Shown: positions 8,401-16,927 of the stretch, one piece after another
Position numbering within the stretch: position 1 is the first letter of the stretch
Layout: the number at the start of each line of letters is the position of its first letter
DNA from: Hyaloperonospora brassicae
Taxonomy: Eukaryota; Oomycota; Peronosporomycetes; Peronosporales; Peronosporaceae
Direction of reading: 5' to 3'
NCBI GenBank assembly: GCA_947650285.1
Contig: CANTFL010000756.1
Span: 1 to 64,000, forward strand
Length of the DNA: 64,000 nt
Notes under the pieces: model-generated
Database searches by the model: none
Told to the model about the DNA's origin: nothing
What the model saw: the letters and a program-made list of their open reading frames with translations, nothing else
Position numbers and translations under genes: made by a program

Positions 8401-10023
8401 GTGCAATATTTGATTGCACACGTGCACCAGCGCCGGAGCCAGTAAAGCGGACGTATCTTTGTAGAAGTCATTGTTAAGACCGTCCGGCCCTGAAGCTTTG
8501 TGGCGGCTAAGCTCGGTGATGGCGTGAAGGACTTCAGTCTCAGTGACGTCAACCATCAGCCCATTATTAGCAGCGGGAGAAATCAAGCGATCGTCAGGCA
8601 CTGACACAAAGTCAAGCAACGCTCTTGGTAAAGCTGCCAAGGGTTCCACCCGATGCACGGCACTAAGAACTGGTGACCATTCCGAAGCGAATTTGTCAGC
8701 AATGGATAGGTGTCGCCTAAAGGGCGGACCATGAATGCGAACGATATTCGTAACTGTTTGTACGCGCTCCCAATCTGCGACTCGCTTAAACGACCATCGG
8801 AGGCGCGCAGTGGTCCGTTCGAGGCTCTGCCCTAATCGAACGAGATGCTCGAGGCGGTGATCTTCCATATTAGCGCTGATCCACTGAGGACGGGTCAAGA
8901 GCTGGCGCCGGTCGCGTCGGCTTACCCTCTTCTTAAAACGGGCACGTCTTTGACGCTCGCGCTTGCGGACGGTTGTGATGCACTGTTTGCATGCTTCCAC
9001 AGCTGAATCCCATTGCCTGACCGTCGTAGTTGGGGATACCGCCCACCCATCCATTTCCGCAATGAGATCGGAGCGCACGCGTTCGGGTTGGTGTGTCTGA
9101 ATGGGGTATGATACCGGACGTCGGTAGAGGGAGGAGGTAGGACGCTGCCGCACGCATAAGTGTAACTCCACTTCTTGATGGTCCGACGCCTGGGGAGGTG
9201 TTCGGACGGCTAACCACTGCACCAAATCAGCCCACCGCTGAGAAACATAGAAACGATCAATGCGACTTGCCGATTCCCCCTCCCAGTATGTAAAATGATC
9301 CACACAGTCGTCCGCTTCCTCATCTTCGGCGTGGGAGCGAAGGAGCCGAGCATCTTCTAGTCCGTGGAGATCCAGAAGAGCTTGAAGACTTGGGCTTTCC
9401 GGTCGGCACGACCGATGATGACCCAGCCGATCGAGGAGAGGGCTTTGGACGCAGTTAAAGTCACCTGTCACGATAGAGCTGTCCCGTGGAAAGTTCCAAC
9501 GGGCGAGAGAAACGTAGTAGGCTTCGCGCTCGGGTCTGAGCGACGGAGCGTACACATTAACGAGGACCACATCGTCTAATGCGACAGCGATCGTCCTGGT
9601 ATTCCACAAATCTTGCCGCCAGGGTGAAGCCTTCACAGATGAAGAGGGTGTAAGCAAAATGGCCACTCCCCCAAGACGAGACGACCCTACGCTCCAGTAC
9701 GAAAGCGGCGGGTGACCGCCATCTCGGTGCTTGCCCCACATACGTGCCCAGGTCGAGCACAACTCTTGAGCTTCCTCGGATGTTTTAACATGTGTTTCCT
9801 GGATGCACCACGCTTGAGGTCGAGCACAGGCAGGACGGCTTCGCCAGGCTGACATCCAGCCGATCCGTACACTTTTTTTAAACCCACGTACGTTCTGTGT
9901 GATATAGGTAGTACTTGGATGCTTTGAGAAAAAATGAGATCGTTCAGTATCACTGCTGGACCACTCAGACAGTAATGCGTGTCTTCCGAAGGCATCCGCG
10001 TCGTCGAGATTGTGCTGACGCAA
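5473..10023 (-). CDS. LINE ORF2: APE endonuclease, reverse transcriptase, zinc-binding C-terminus
   Basis: Counting from the TTG at 10023, the AP-like endonuclease occupies about 40-290, with the expected signature residues: QN (N44), QETH (E76), NVYAPS, GDFN (D188, N190), SRIDR (D256) and SDH (D281, H282). The RT follows, with SGPDG, YRPISLL, the DFRKAYD catalytic Asp block, GIRQGCPLAPLLF and FVDDSTIF (catalytic Asp pair 748-749; FVDD instead of the usual YADD). Near 1320-1340 a CRGRKE...HIFWEC zinc-binding segment (zf-RVT type) is present. The protein is about 1,516 aa, usual for L1-like ORF2. No ATG exists at the start: the frame is open back to 10089 and overlaps the end of ORF1, so translation likely needs reinitiation, a non-AUG start or frameshifting. 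The product would nick target DNA and prime reverse transcription of the element RNA. Confidence 0.92.
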   Translation of the reverse strand: MRQHNLDDADAFGRHALLSEWSSSDTERSHFFSKHPSTTYITQNVRGFKKSVRIGWMSAWRSRPACARPQAWCIQETHVKTSEEAQELCSTWARMWGKHRDGGHPPLSYWSVGSSRLGGVAILLTPSSSVKASPWRQDLWNTRTIAVALDDVVLVNVYAPSLRPEREAYYVSLARWNFPRDSSIVTGDFNCVQSPLLDRLGHHRSCRPESPSLQALLDLHGLEDARLLRSHAEDEEADDCVDHFTYWEGESASRIDRFYVSQRWADLVQWLAVRTPPQASDHQEVELHLCVRQRPTSSLYRRPVSYPIQTHQPERVRSDLIAEMDGWAVSPTTTVRQWDSAVEACKQCITTVRKRERQRRARFKKRVSRRDRRQLLTRPQWISANMEDHRLEHLVRLGQSLERTTARLRWSFKRVADWERVQTVTNIVRIHGPPFRRHLSIADKFASEWSPVLSAVHRVEPLAALPRALLDFVSVPDDRLISPAANNGLMVDVTETEVLHAITELSRHKASGPDGLNNDFYKDTSALLAPALVHVCNQILHGSPMPPSFLEAMIIPLRKKGDSPDALDYRPISLLQTSYKIFAKVLASRLQRVLPTLIGESQQGFVRGRQMQKLVMMMTAQLASAEERADLSADLSRSILLLDFRKAYDTVDRDFLYAALRSFQFDEVFITLVTRMHTGTTARFLVNGELSEPVPVRSGIRQGCPLAPLLFLLVVELLGLAIHQAPSIRGIPVPGACEVVHTFSAFVDDSTIFLEHANQLAPALELVSRFGQLSGLHAQPAKSKLIFLNTAIRLHQYGGISVLQHRETTRYLGYEVGTGALFDRNWALRLQKIRRRLLTAAKVATSVQNRVLILNAIILPAILFTAAVFDVPSWARTEISRLYRQFLWAHASVPAVRRHKINPGLLFTPQKAGGVGLASFEVAVKTQRTKHALRWLTQPHDKYFTAWRRWTYSVGGSTSALVPALHPSASTTFDIRRGPGRSSLAQDLERLLAPSPEQVLSIRARLDAHHARMSVGASSQWDGDEWLISYHQTFPDHPAVADHRMDTLAAFWGRFHWDGNPWIQGPDGKPLERAKYARIPPCSLRSLCIRRLGSHEFQFTFPSLGGTSSRHMHCKLQRWATSILLSSPHLAVGAGPVEPGLVLRHPPPFRRAYKWSRVRADLIVGSCRDPVESANSAIRLRQDVNGIHWSIDGNLPELRGSPQQVSNYWEHSYHRTLVFHAHPELHRFPWSVPETVANVDVWTTLMKQAFHVHKRLLHPGLQSWLKAYDAQAVSNSWQSAASNQTPSQVWKHANGLTEYQVWTCYRIATKQLNLYHAGRTLDNSCRTVLHCRGRKETAAHIFWECPIAQACWCHLIGHWTGGGATNAVLSTFFQHCANRKAPPIPRQLSLRLQSRFQDDSDAAATEFERIWFILSSICQEHLWTERNSAVFRGAVTTPSASVQMYWTRGVRQLRAIAIREHRAAATAVRGARLHACLELLIQEPRGHPPYAGVSHDPLPRPALISWLRIFQTSCPH

Positions 10024-10054
10024 ATGCGTTGCTAGCGAATCGCGTAAAGTGCCT

Positions 10055-13000
10055 TTAGTAACAGACGAGCGCCGTCTCCGCTGCAGGCGTCAGTGCAGAG
10101 TAGAAAAAGCTCTCGACTGCCCTCCAGTCCACGTATTGACGGTCAACTTGGTAGAAGGCAGACTTGTAGGCGGTATTTTGCTTTAGAAGCTGCAGATGCC
10201 GTCGAATTTGTAGATCAGGTGATGACGGCACCGCCACCCCCTCAGTTAGCACCCCTATCTCGTGCTCGAAGAGAAGAGCGCATATCAGGTGCTGACTATA
10301 CCGAACCTTGCGGCACGGATCACATAGTTTTAAAATATCATCCGCAGCGTACTTCAGCTCGCGTAATTTGTGCCAGTCGTCCCCGTTATCTATAAGCGGA
10401 GATAGGCCTGACCGAGCGGCTGTAGAAGTTGCGCGATCAATCCAGCCACCGAGCCAATCTTGTAGAGGCGCTGACGCCACCTTTGTACGAAATGAGTGCA
10501 GCCCAGATAGGAGGCTATCCTGTCGCCAACGGGCTGCCAAGTGGACCAGAACTTGAACGTCCAGACTTGCGAGCAGCTCGCAGGGGAAAACAAATCGCCG
10601 GAGATGATGAAGGAGTGCGATAGGATCCTGTCGAGCTGTTAGCACCCACTCCGCGGTCGTGCTGTCGACACGCGGACAAGCCGTCAATGCTGAAGGTGGC
10701 CATTCCGGGATTAAAGATAACCAAAGACCCGGCCAGTCGTCACGATCAATACGGCCCTCCAAGTTCTCAAAGTCGAGCTGACCGCGCGCGTAGCTATGTC
10801 CGACAGCCGACATGGGTGGCGCTAGCGCCTTTTTTCGCAGGCTGGCGTCCTCGGTGGGTTGATCATCAGCACAGGAGGCGTGTGCCCGTTTCCGTGTCTC
10901 CACTGGTGGAGGCGGATACGCAACAGATGACGGGCTACCGTCCAACAATAAAGCGTGAGACGCACCGCCGACAGACTGGACATCCGCTACATTGGACCGC
11001 ATAGCGAACTGGGAGTCATAGAGACGCAGTTGCGATCCAGTTTCGCCCGAGGGAGGCACAGAATCCGTAGGAGTTTGAGGCCCTTCGGGTGCGTCGGACG
11101 CAAGCTGAGAGGTCCCTGTAAGATTCGCGTGAATGAGTGGGGAATCCGACAGGTCCGAGAGTCCTGCCCCTCGATCGGAATGAAGAAGAGCTGAGTAATG
11201 TCGTCCAGAGAGACGGAGAACGAGAGGAAGACCGGTTCCAGGCTCCAGTTTCGCAGCTATAATCGCGTCTGCGCACGTAGAGAGAGATAATGAAGTCTCC
11301 CGCACTGTTTCCACAGCCTTATTATTCCGCGTCTCGACAGACGGACTGTATTTGTGACATACCTGGCTGACCATATTCGCAGCCTCCTCGTGAAGCACAT
11401 AGATGTCCCGGCTGAGGAAATTGGCCGCTAACCCAAGAATGTCACGTCCTCCCCATTCCGTTTCGGCAATATCGGAGTCTCTCGCCGATGGTGTTGCGGC
11501 ATAGTCGTGTAAGTACCAGCGATATTGATTGGCCGACTCCCGTTTCGTCAGGGACGCCCAACCCCGTTGAACTTTAAGGAGAGCATCGACCCGAAGATCG
11601 TGCGCATAGTGCTCCTCGAGGTGCAATAATCCGGTGTAAAGAACACCTTTCTTGATGATAGCCGTGAGTCGTTCCAATTTGTCATTAGGCCCGTCCAGAG
11701 CAGCGTCGGCCAGTGCTTGAGCGACAGCCATAGCCAAACAGTTACCGGTTACGGGCGTAATCGCTTCTTGTAACCCCAGTAGTGGAGTGAGAGCCTTCAA
11801 GTCTGTTGGTACGTCTATCGGGCGCGGTGCCAACGAAATGGCGTGCGTCGGTGCGTCATGCATGCGGCTGAGTAACTTCAGACATGTGACTCGCGCCTGA
11901 CTCTTCAAAGTCAGCAACAGTGGGCTCGAGTGGGTCTGCGCCTTTCCACGCGATAGCGCCTGTTTCCGCCGAGTTTGTTCCTGTGTTGACAATCGTAGAG
12001 GTGGGCGGGGAATTTGCACCCCTTGCGGCCCGTCAGCATCCGTCAGATTAGTGACCAGCGGCTCAGTAGCTGACACCGTGCTTGGGTTGTCCGATCTACC
12101 CGTGGAGGAAAGCACTGAAAACCGTCCCGAGCTGAGCTGTGTTGGGGAACGGACGGGCTGACGAGAGGTCCAGGGATTGTTGGATCCACGGACTGGTTTC
12201 GTTATCCACGGTTGGTCAAGTGGGGGCTTGGGGGCAGGGACCGAGTCACTAGAGTTTGGTCGAGCGGGAGTGTAGATTGATTGAGACCTCACACTGGGAC
12301 CTACATTAGGAAGGTCGAATACTAACGGTGGGCTCACTGGCACCTCGCTGGGTGTGACGGCGGCTTGGGCCGCAGCATCTGCCGACCGCTGGACTTGAAG
12401 ACGTCGATCCGCCATTGTGCGAATCTCGGCGGCACTGCCGAAAGGTTTTGCCAGGTCCTCCACGACTTGGAGGTCTCCCTCCGTAACCTCAATGCCACCT
12501 ACTCCCCGGAGTTGGTCATCCGTAAATTGACACCGAGAGGCTGGGTGACCGAGATTACCACACTGAAGGCACTGTAGGCGACGACCCACGTCGGGATGAC
12601 GAAGAATGATTGAAGTACCAAACCAGAGGATACGAACGATTCCTTGCAGAAAGAGGGGACATCCAGAAAGCCGAAATGTGACCAACCACGAAGTAGACGT
12701 ACGGGACGTTGGACAATTAGTATCCATATCTTCAAAGTCGAATTCCGTCGGTATCTTCGACTTGAGGTACGCCGCGACGCGGCCAATTTCATTAAAACGA
12801 GTGAGATTATGAAGAATAATCGAGTACTCGGCTCGAAGAAGCCCGGCCCTTCCACTCGGACCTTGTTGACGGTTCCAAACGGAGCCGCGCTCCGGATGGT
12901 GCTCGTTAGTAAGCATGTAGACACGGCCTTGAAATGGAATGCGCACGTCCTGAAGGCCCATGGCCGCACTTCGAGAGAAAAAGAAGAAGTGGATAGACTT

Positions 13001-13843
13001 GGTCGAGCGGTCATAATTGATGGTCTTTGTCAAGCCTAGCAGCTTGTGCACTTCTTGAAGGTTCACCTTAGCAATTTCAGCAGATTCCAGAATAGACTCG
13101 GTGATAGCACGTGTCGTTTGCCGAACTACAGGAATCCCACGGGTGTGAGCGAGGTGTAGCACAAGATGACCTTCGACTTGAGCCTGGACCGTACTGTAAA
13201 GCCGCAGTCGCTCCTTGCTGTCCAGTACAGCCCTGAGAAAGTCTGGCATACGTCTACACGCCACGGACCCTTCCGCTATTCCGACAATGATTTTCCATTC
13301 GTGATCAGTCCCTTCCCGCAGCTGCACCTTCCGACCCGCGGACGAGCGATCCGCACACAGCTGTGTTAAATGCTCGATGTCCCCCGGCGGAAACCTGGAA
13401 GGGTCAAACATAAAATCTTCGTACTCGGTGGTAGTGGATGCCGCTGTCGATGCAGTGGAAGCTGTTCCATGACGTACCACGCTCGCCCAGTGGTTAAGAA
13501 TCGGTGCCTTCGCCCACTTGTGCTGACTCGATAGTTTCCGAATGAGCTCGGTAAACGCCCATTTTGTCGTGAGAACGCCGTTACCCAAAGACCGAGCGAT
13601 CCGTTGCCACTCCTTGAACGTGCCCGAGCTTGAAATAAACACCTGCTCGAACAGACGTAACAGGCTAGACGCTTCCACGTCTTTTAACTGGGGAAAGCGC
13701 TTTTTGTGGGGCGGAAGCGCCTCCACCCGTATCGGCAATTTAGAATATTCCACTGCAAAGAGCTCACAATGTGTCGTCTTCCATACGTCCATGTGACAAG
13801 TCCCTGTGGAACCCTTCATCTCCGCGATCAATGCACGAAACAT
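10055..13843 (-). CDS. LINE ORF1: CCHC knuckle plus probable OTU-type cysteine protease
   Basis: From the first ATG (13843) the protein has 1,262 aa. The frame is open to 13939 with a GTG. The N-terminal ~400 residues are of unknown fold. A zinc knuckle C-x2-C-x4-H-x4-C (CLQCGNLGHPASRC) lies at about 425-438, consistent with RNA binding by ORF1 proteins. A Pro/Ser-rich linker follows to ~640. Next comes a segment resembling OTU deubiquitinase-like proteases: TGNCLAMAVAQAL with candidate nucleophile Cys702, an EWGGRDILGLAA helix motif at ~797, and RHYSALL with candidate His882. The last ~300 residues contain several Trp-rich stretches and are unassigned. OTU domains are known in some other non-LTR elements (for example Dualen). 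Finding one in ORF1 here is inference from motif order and spacing. It is unusually long for an ORF1. Confidence 0.82.
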   Translation of the reverse strand: MFRALIAEMKGSTGTCHMDVWKTTHCELFAVEYSKLPIRVEALPPHKKRFPQLKDVEASSLLRLFEQVFISSSGTFKEWQRIARSLGNGVLTTKWAFTELIRKLSSQHKWAKAPILNHWASVVRHGTASTASTAASTTTEYEDFMFDPSRFPPGDIEHLTQLCADRSSAGRKVQLREGTDHEWKIIVGIAEGSVACRRMPDFLRAVLDSKERLRLYSTVQAQVEGHLVLHLAHTRGIPVVRQTTRAITESILESAEIAKVNLQEVHKLLGLTKTINYDRSTKSIHFFFFSRSAAMGLQDVRIPFQGRVYMLTNEHHPERGSVWNRQQGPSGRAGLLRAEYSIILHNLTRFNEIGRVAAYLKSKIPTEFDFEDMDTNCPTSRTSTSWLVTFRLSGCPLFLQGIVRILWFGTSIILRHPDVGRRLQCLQCGNLGHPASRCQFTDDQLRGVGGIEVTEGDLQVVEDLAKPFGSAAEIRTMADRRLQVQRSADAAAQAAVTPSEVPVSPPLVFDLPNVGPSVRSQSIYTPARPNSSDSVPAPKPPLDQPWITKPVRGSNNPWTSRQPVRSPTQLSSGRFSVLSSTGRSDNPSTVSATEPLVTNLTDADGPQGVQIPRPPLRLSTQEQTRRKQALSRGKAQTHSSPLLLTLKSQARVTCLKLLSRMHDAPTHAISLAPRPIDVPTDLKALTPLLGLQEAITPVTGNCLAMAVAQALADAALDGPNDKLERLTAIIKKGVLYTGLLHLEEHYAHDLRVDALLKVQRGWASLTKRESANQYRWYLHDYAATPSARDSDIAETEWGGRDILGLAANFLSRDIYVLHEEAANMVSQVCHKYSPSVETRNNKAVETVRETSLSLSTCADAIIAAKLEPGTGLPLVLRLSGRHYSALLHSDRGAGLSDLSDSPLIHANLTGTSQLASDAPEGPQTPTDSVPPSGETGSQLRLYDSQFAMRSNVADVQSVGGASHALLLDGSPSSVAYPPPPVETRKRAHASCADDQPTEDASLRKKALAPPMSAVGHSYARGQLDFENLEGRIDRDDWPGLWLSLIPEWPPSALTACPRVDSTTAEWVLTARQDPIALLHHLRRFVFPCELLASLDVQVLVHLAARWRQDSLLSGLHSFRTKVASAPLQDWLGGWIDRATSTAARSGLSPLIDNGDDWHKLRELKYAADDILKLCDPCRKVRYSQHLICALLFEHEIGVLTEGVAVPSSPDLQIRRHLQLLKQNTAYKSAFYQVDRQYVDWRAVESFFYSALTPAAETALVCY

Positions 13844-14250
13844 AGCGAATGGAGCGACGGAGGTAGATGCTGTGTCGGTCGTCGCCGCCGCTGCCGCAGA
13901 TACCTCCGGTGTATCAGAGCCGCCGGAACAGGTCCCCACACCGTCGATAGCTCCGGGCGTGTTCGGGGAGGAGATAGCAACCTGGGAGAGGTTGAATCGC
14001 CTACGCCAGGGAGTTCAAAGCTCGTGGCGGGTGAGGACGGGGCGGACGTAGGCCGCGGTCCCGGCCCCATGCCCGTCTCCATCCCCGTGAGCAGGGGCTC
14101 GGCGGCAGCCACCGGCCGACCCCCCCCCCGCGTCGGGGGGAAGACACGGACGAGACTCGGCGTCCGTCGTGCGCTGAGAGCCGTGGCTGGCCAGGTGTAT
14201 CTTTAAATTTGTTCCTCTTCAAAACCGATAAAATTGAAGAGGGCCCCCCC
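13844..14250 (-). other. LINE 5' UTR
   Basis: Sequence between the element 5' end and the ORF1 ATG. It begins with G7 and a 9-bp stem with 11-nt loop, and is GC rich with C/G homopolymer runs around 14120-14145. It is expected to hold the internal promoter; no core motif was identified. Confidence 0.6.
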
Positions 14251-14267
14251 TTGCAGAAGCTCAAGGT
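14251..14267. repeat. LINE target-site duplication, right copy
   Basis: Identical to 5425-5441 over 17 bp and directly adjoins the G-run at the element 5' end. Confidence 0.9.
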
Positions 14268-14618
14268 CTGCGTCTGCAATCATGCAGTTGCAGCAGGATA
14301 AACTCACGTTGAGATCCTGATCGTCATGCAACTCACGTTTGCAATGTGAACCGAGACGAATGCATCAAAATGCGCATCGACGTCCTACGCAACCTCTGAC
14401 TATTTGAGATTGATACACTGTTTGTCAGCAAGAAGCTTAGCTATCGTACGCCGATCGACAAATACACGGTCGTAACGGCTGAGTGGACACGACGTTCAAG
14501 CCAGTGTTATTATCTGGCCAGCAGTAACATGCCTAGATGCGACGCCGAATTTTGAATCTCTAACCACATGATTTGCTCCCTTCTCGTTTAGCTACACATC
14601 ATCAAACCATCGCAGACG
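14268..14618. other. Spacer between LINE and 121-bp repeats
   Basis: No coding or repeat structure recognised. It is the continuation of the pre-insertion target that ends at 5424. Confidence 0.5.
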
Positions 14619-15047
14619 TTGGCGTTCTCCACGCCACGCAGTCACTACGGTGATCGCACTCCACGTCGGGGGCCGCGCAAGCGGCTGAAGGGGGCCACCA
14701 TCGCAGATGGCTGAGCTCCTCGGAGAGATATACGGCGGGTTGGCGTTCTCCACGCCACGCAGTCACTTCGGTGATCGCACTCCACGTCGGGGGCCGCGCA
14801 AGCGGCTGAAGGGGGCCACCATCGCAGATGGTTGAGCTCCTCGGAGAGATAGACGGCGGGTTGGCGTTCTCCACGCCACGCAGTCACTTCGGTGATCGCA
14901 CTCCACGTCGGGGGCCGCGCAAGCGGCTGAAGGGGGCCACCATCGCAGATGGTTGAGCTCCTCGGAGAGATAGACGGAGGGTTGGCGTTCTCCACGCCAC
15001 GCAGTCACTTCGGTGATCGCACTCCACGTCGGGGGCCGCGCAAGCGG
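14619..15047. repeat. 121-bp tandem repeat, about 3.5 copies
   Basis: Units start at 14619, 14740, 14861 and 14982, an exact 121-bp period. Copies differ at only a few positions. Each begins TTGGCGTTCTCCACGCCACG and is GC rich (over 60%). Because 121 is not a multiple of three, the minus-strand open frames that cross it shift frame in every unit and are not real genes. A CCATCGCAGA remnant of the unit end precedes the first copy and recurs near 15315. Confidence 0.92.
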
Positions 15048-15680
15048 TCCTAAAGGGGTTAGTTGCCTTATATGGCAGCATACCCGCGTTGTACGTGCTG
15101 CCGCTCCGGCGGTACGCATGTCCCCAGTCTACTTGGTCGCGCCAGCGGTCATGATTGACTCGTAGTTGGCTTCGGTAGGAGGGTCTCTGACCTCGTTGCC
15201 GTCGCCCCTGGCTCTACGGAGCCCTTTAGTTGTCGACCCGATACCCGGGCCGTACTCCTTGTCACACTTATCAGTCGTTAGTTATCATAATAATGGACGT
15301 ACTTGACACCACCACCAAACCATCGCAGACGACGCTTACATTCGCGGGTGTCGTATCACATAACGTATGGCCCAAGTTCAGCTTGAGCTTTTGTGCCCTT
15401 GTGCCCGAGCGACCTCGACCTCCACCAAGCCGGTGAACAGGCCCTCTGTTGTAGGAAGTTTCCGTAATTTTCCATGAGTGGATCCCATTTTAATATAAGG
15501 AAGGCCTTCTTGCAGCTGGGTATGCTTCGCAAGGCAGCGCAGCTTGTAAACGAAAAGGCGAGCAACAACCTTGGCGCCCCGGGGTGTGGGGCATGGCGCC
15601 AGCTTTAGTCATTATTCACCTGGACTCTGCATTTCTACATCGGCCTTCGAATAGCCGGTCCGGTTGCCGCGCATGCTCCC
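15048..15680. other. Spacer, no recognised gene
   Basis: Short overlapping open frames only. A CAAACCATCGCAGACG segment near 15313 repeats the sequence just before the 121-bp array (14604-14618), hinting at a former flank of the same repeat. Confidence 0.4.
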
Positions 15681-15849
15681 GGGGAATCGTAAAAAACACC
15701 AGTGTTCGCCTAAAAAAACACCGTTACGATGAGGCTATCCATTAACCTTGTTTAATATATACACAAAAGGGTAGAAAAGATACCGCTTTCGATTGAGCTT
15801 TACTAGAAACGTTTCTAAGATAAGTCGGACCCTCCGCTTTTTGACCGGA
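15681..15849 (+). repeat. Left terminal inverted repeat
   Basis: Pairs with 17828-17996. The best-conserved part is the block from TCCATTAACCTTGT through TAGAAACGTTTCTAAGATAA; TAGAAACGTTTCTA is itself palindromic and may be a transposase binding site. Confidence 0.8.
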
Positions 15850-15869
15850 ATGCGATCGAACACCTTCGG

Positions 15870-16448
15870 TCTGTCGCGGGCAAAAGAGAGACTTTGGATC
15901 ACATTTTTTGGGGTTGTCCAACCGGCCAGGGTTGCTGGCTTACACTTATAACCTACTGGACCGGATGCAAGGGAACTCCGACCAGTATGCAGCCTCATGC
16001 GACTTTTTGCATGTCACGGACGTCCCCGCCGTTGAATCCGATCATTTCACGGCGGCTGCTGAGCGCGTTTGGACATTCAATGGAGGCTTATGTGTGTCAA
16101 TGGAAGCGCATGTGGTGTGTATTATGTTTAACATGTATCACGATAATATGGGTTCAGCGCGATCGGGTCGCTCACGAAGGTCTTTCCGTCACTTTGGCGG
16201 AATGTATGTACGAATACATGGTTCAAAGTTTTCGGCAATTACACGCACTAGCGATGCGGGAGTTTAGGAAGCTACACACTCAGGTGGCCGGAACTCGTCT
16301 TATGCAATGCATCGGGCTGCTCACCATGGTCCCATCTAGAGCACCGCACACAGCGGTTAGACTCGTCCAACCACCGGATCATTCGACACTGGCGTTGCTA
16401 TCGTGGCTTAGGTCTTTCCAGACGTCTTGTACACCATATTTCGTATAA
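15870..16448 (+). pseudogene. LINE ORF2 C-terminal fragment inside DNA transposon
   Basis: The plus-strand frame shows GKRETLDHIFWGCP followed by a C-terminal part ending LSWLRSFQTSC. It corresponds to the zinc-binding region and terminus of the intact ORF2 at 5473-10023 (KETAAHIFWECP ... ISWLRIFQTSC). The endonuclease and RT are absent. It is a diverged relative, either captured by the surrounding TIR element or inserted into it. Confidence 0.8.
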
Positions 16449-16594
16449 TAGACAGTCTGTTCCCCTCTCTCTCTTAAACGGACTGCAGTCTTCACTTGCG
16501 AGACGACGGCTCCTGCAACGGCGCAGGTACAAGCCAAGGGCGTGAAGGCAACATCTGTAGCGACGAATTCTGAACCGGTGGAGCTTGCCGCTTT

Positions 16595-16927
16595 TTAAAC
16601 ATAAGCGGCCCCGGACGAAACAGTCTTTGCAGCGGCGGGATTGGCTGCGTCGTCGCTGTGAGAGCGAAAGGTAAGATGGTAGCGGTATGTCCAACAGCAT
16701 TTACATTTTAACACACCCATTAGTTGTTGATATGGACTATTGACGCTCTCCTTAGCATTACGTCGGCAAGGACATGTCTCCTCGGCATCATCTATGGGAG
16801 TCAACAAAAAGTAACCTAATGATGGCTTTGCGCAAAAGATATCTCGTGCAACCAGAAAGTAGATCAACCCACGCCATTTTAGTTTATGGTGTGATCGGTC
16901 GTGCCATATCAAATCTAAATTACACAC
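16595..16927 (-). pseudogene. Possible BED-zinc-finger transposase N-terminus relic
   Basis: A 110-codon frame with FLLTPIDDAEETCPC, a Tyr-x2-Leu-Met stretch and KCKCC, reminiscent of BED fingers at the start of oomycete transposase proteins. The Cys/His spacing is imperfect and no DDE domain follows. It could be a chance frame. Confidence 0.25.

Larger units (their letters stand above)
5442..14250 (-). mobile_element. Full-length L1-like LINE (8.8 kb)
   Basis: Defined by the perfect 17-bp duplication on both sides. On the minus strand it starts with a run of seven G at 14250 and a stem-loop (14214-14222 pairs with 14234-14242). It then carries ORF1 (10055-13843) and ORF2 (open 5473-10089) without internal stops, and ends only 31 nt after the ORF2 stop, without a poly(A) tail. 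Intact ORFs plus an unmutated duplication indicate a recent insertion that may still be active. APE endonuclease, RT and a C-terminal zinc-binding domain place it in the L1/Tx1-like part of non-LTR elements. Relatives are present as relics at 15870-16448, 18699-19022 and 28202-28870. Confidence 0.9.

Noticed and set aside
12499..13014. 171-codon minus-strand frame inside ORF1
   Set aside because: Alternative frame of the same strand as ORF1; the ORF1 frame carries the zinc knuckle and is far longer.
13706..14206. 166-codon plus-strand open frame over the LINE 5' end
   Set aside because: Shadow of the GC-rich ORF1 start on the other strand; no domain.
14602..15119. Four overlapping minus-strand open frames of 65-118 codons
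   Set aside because: They are the same 121-bp repeat read in successive frames; the period is not a multiple of three.
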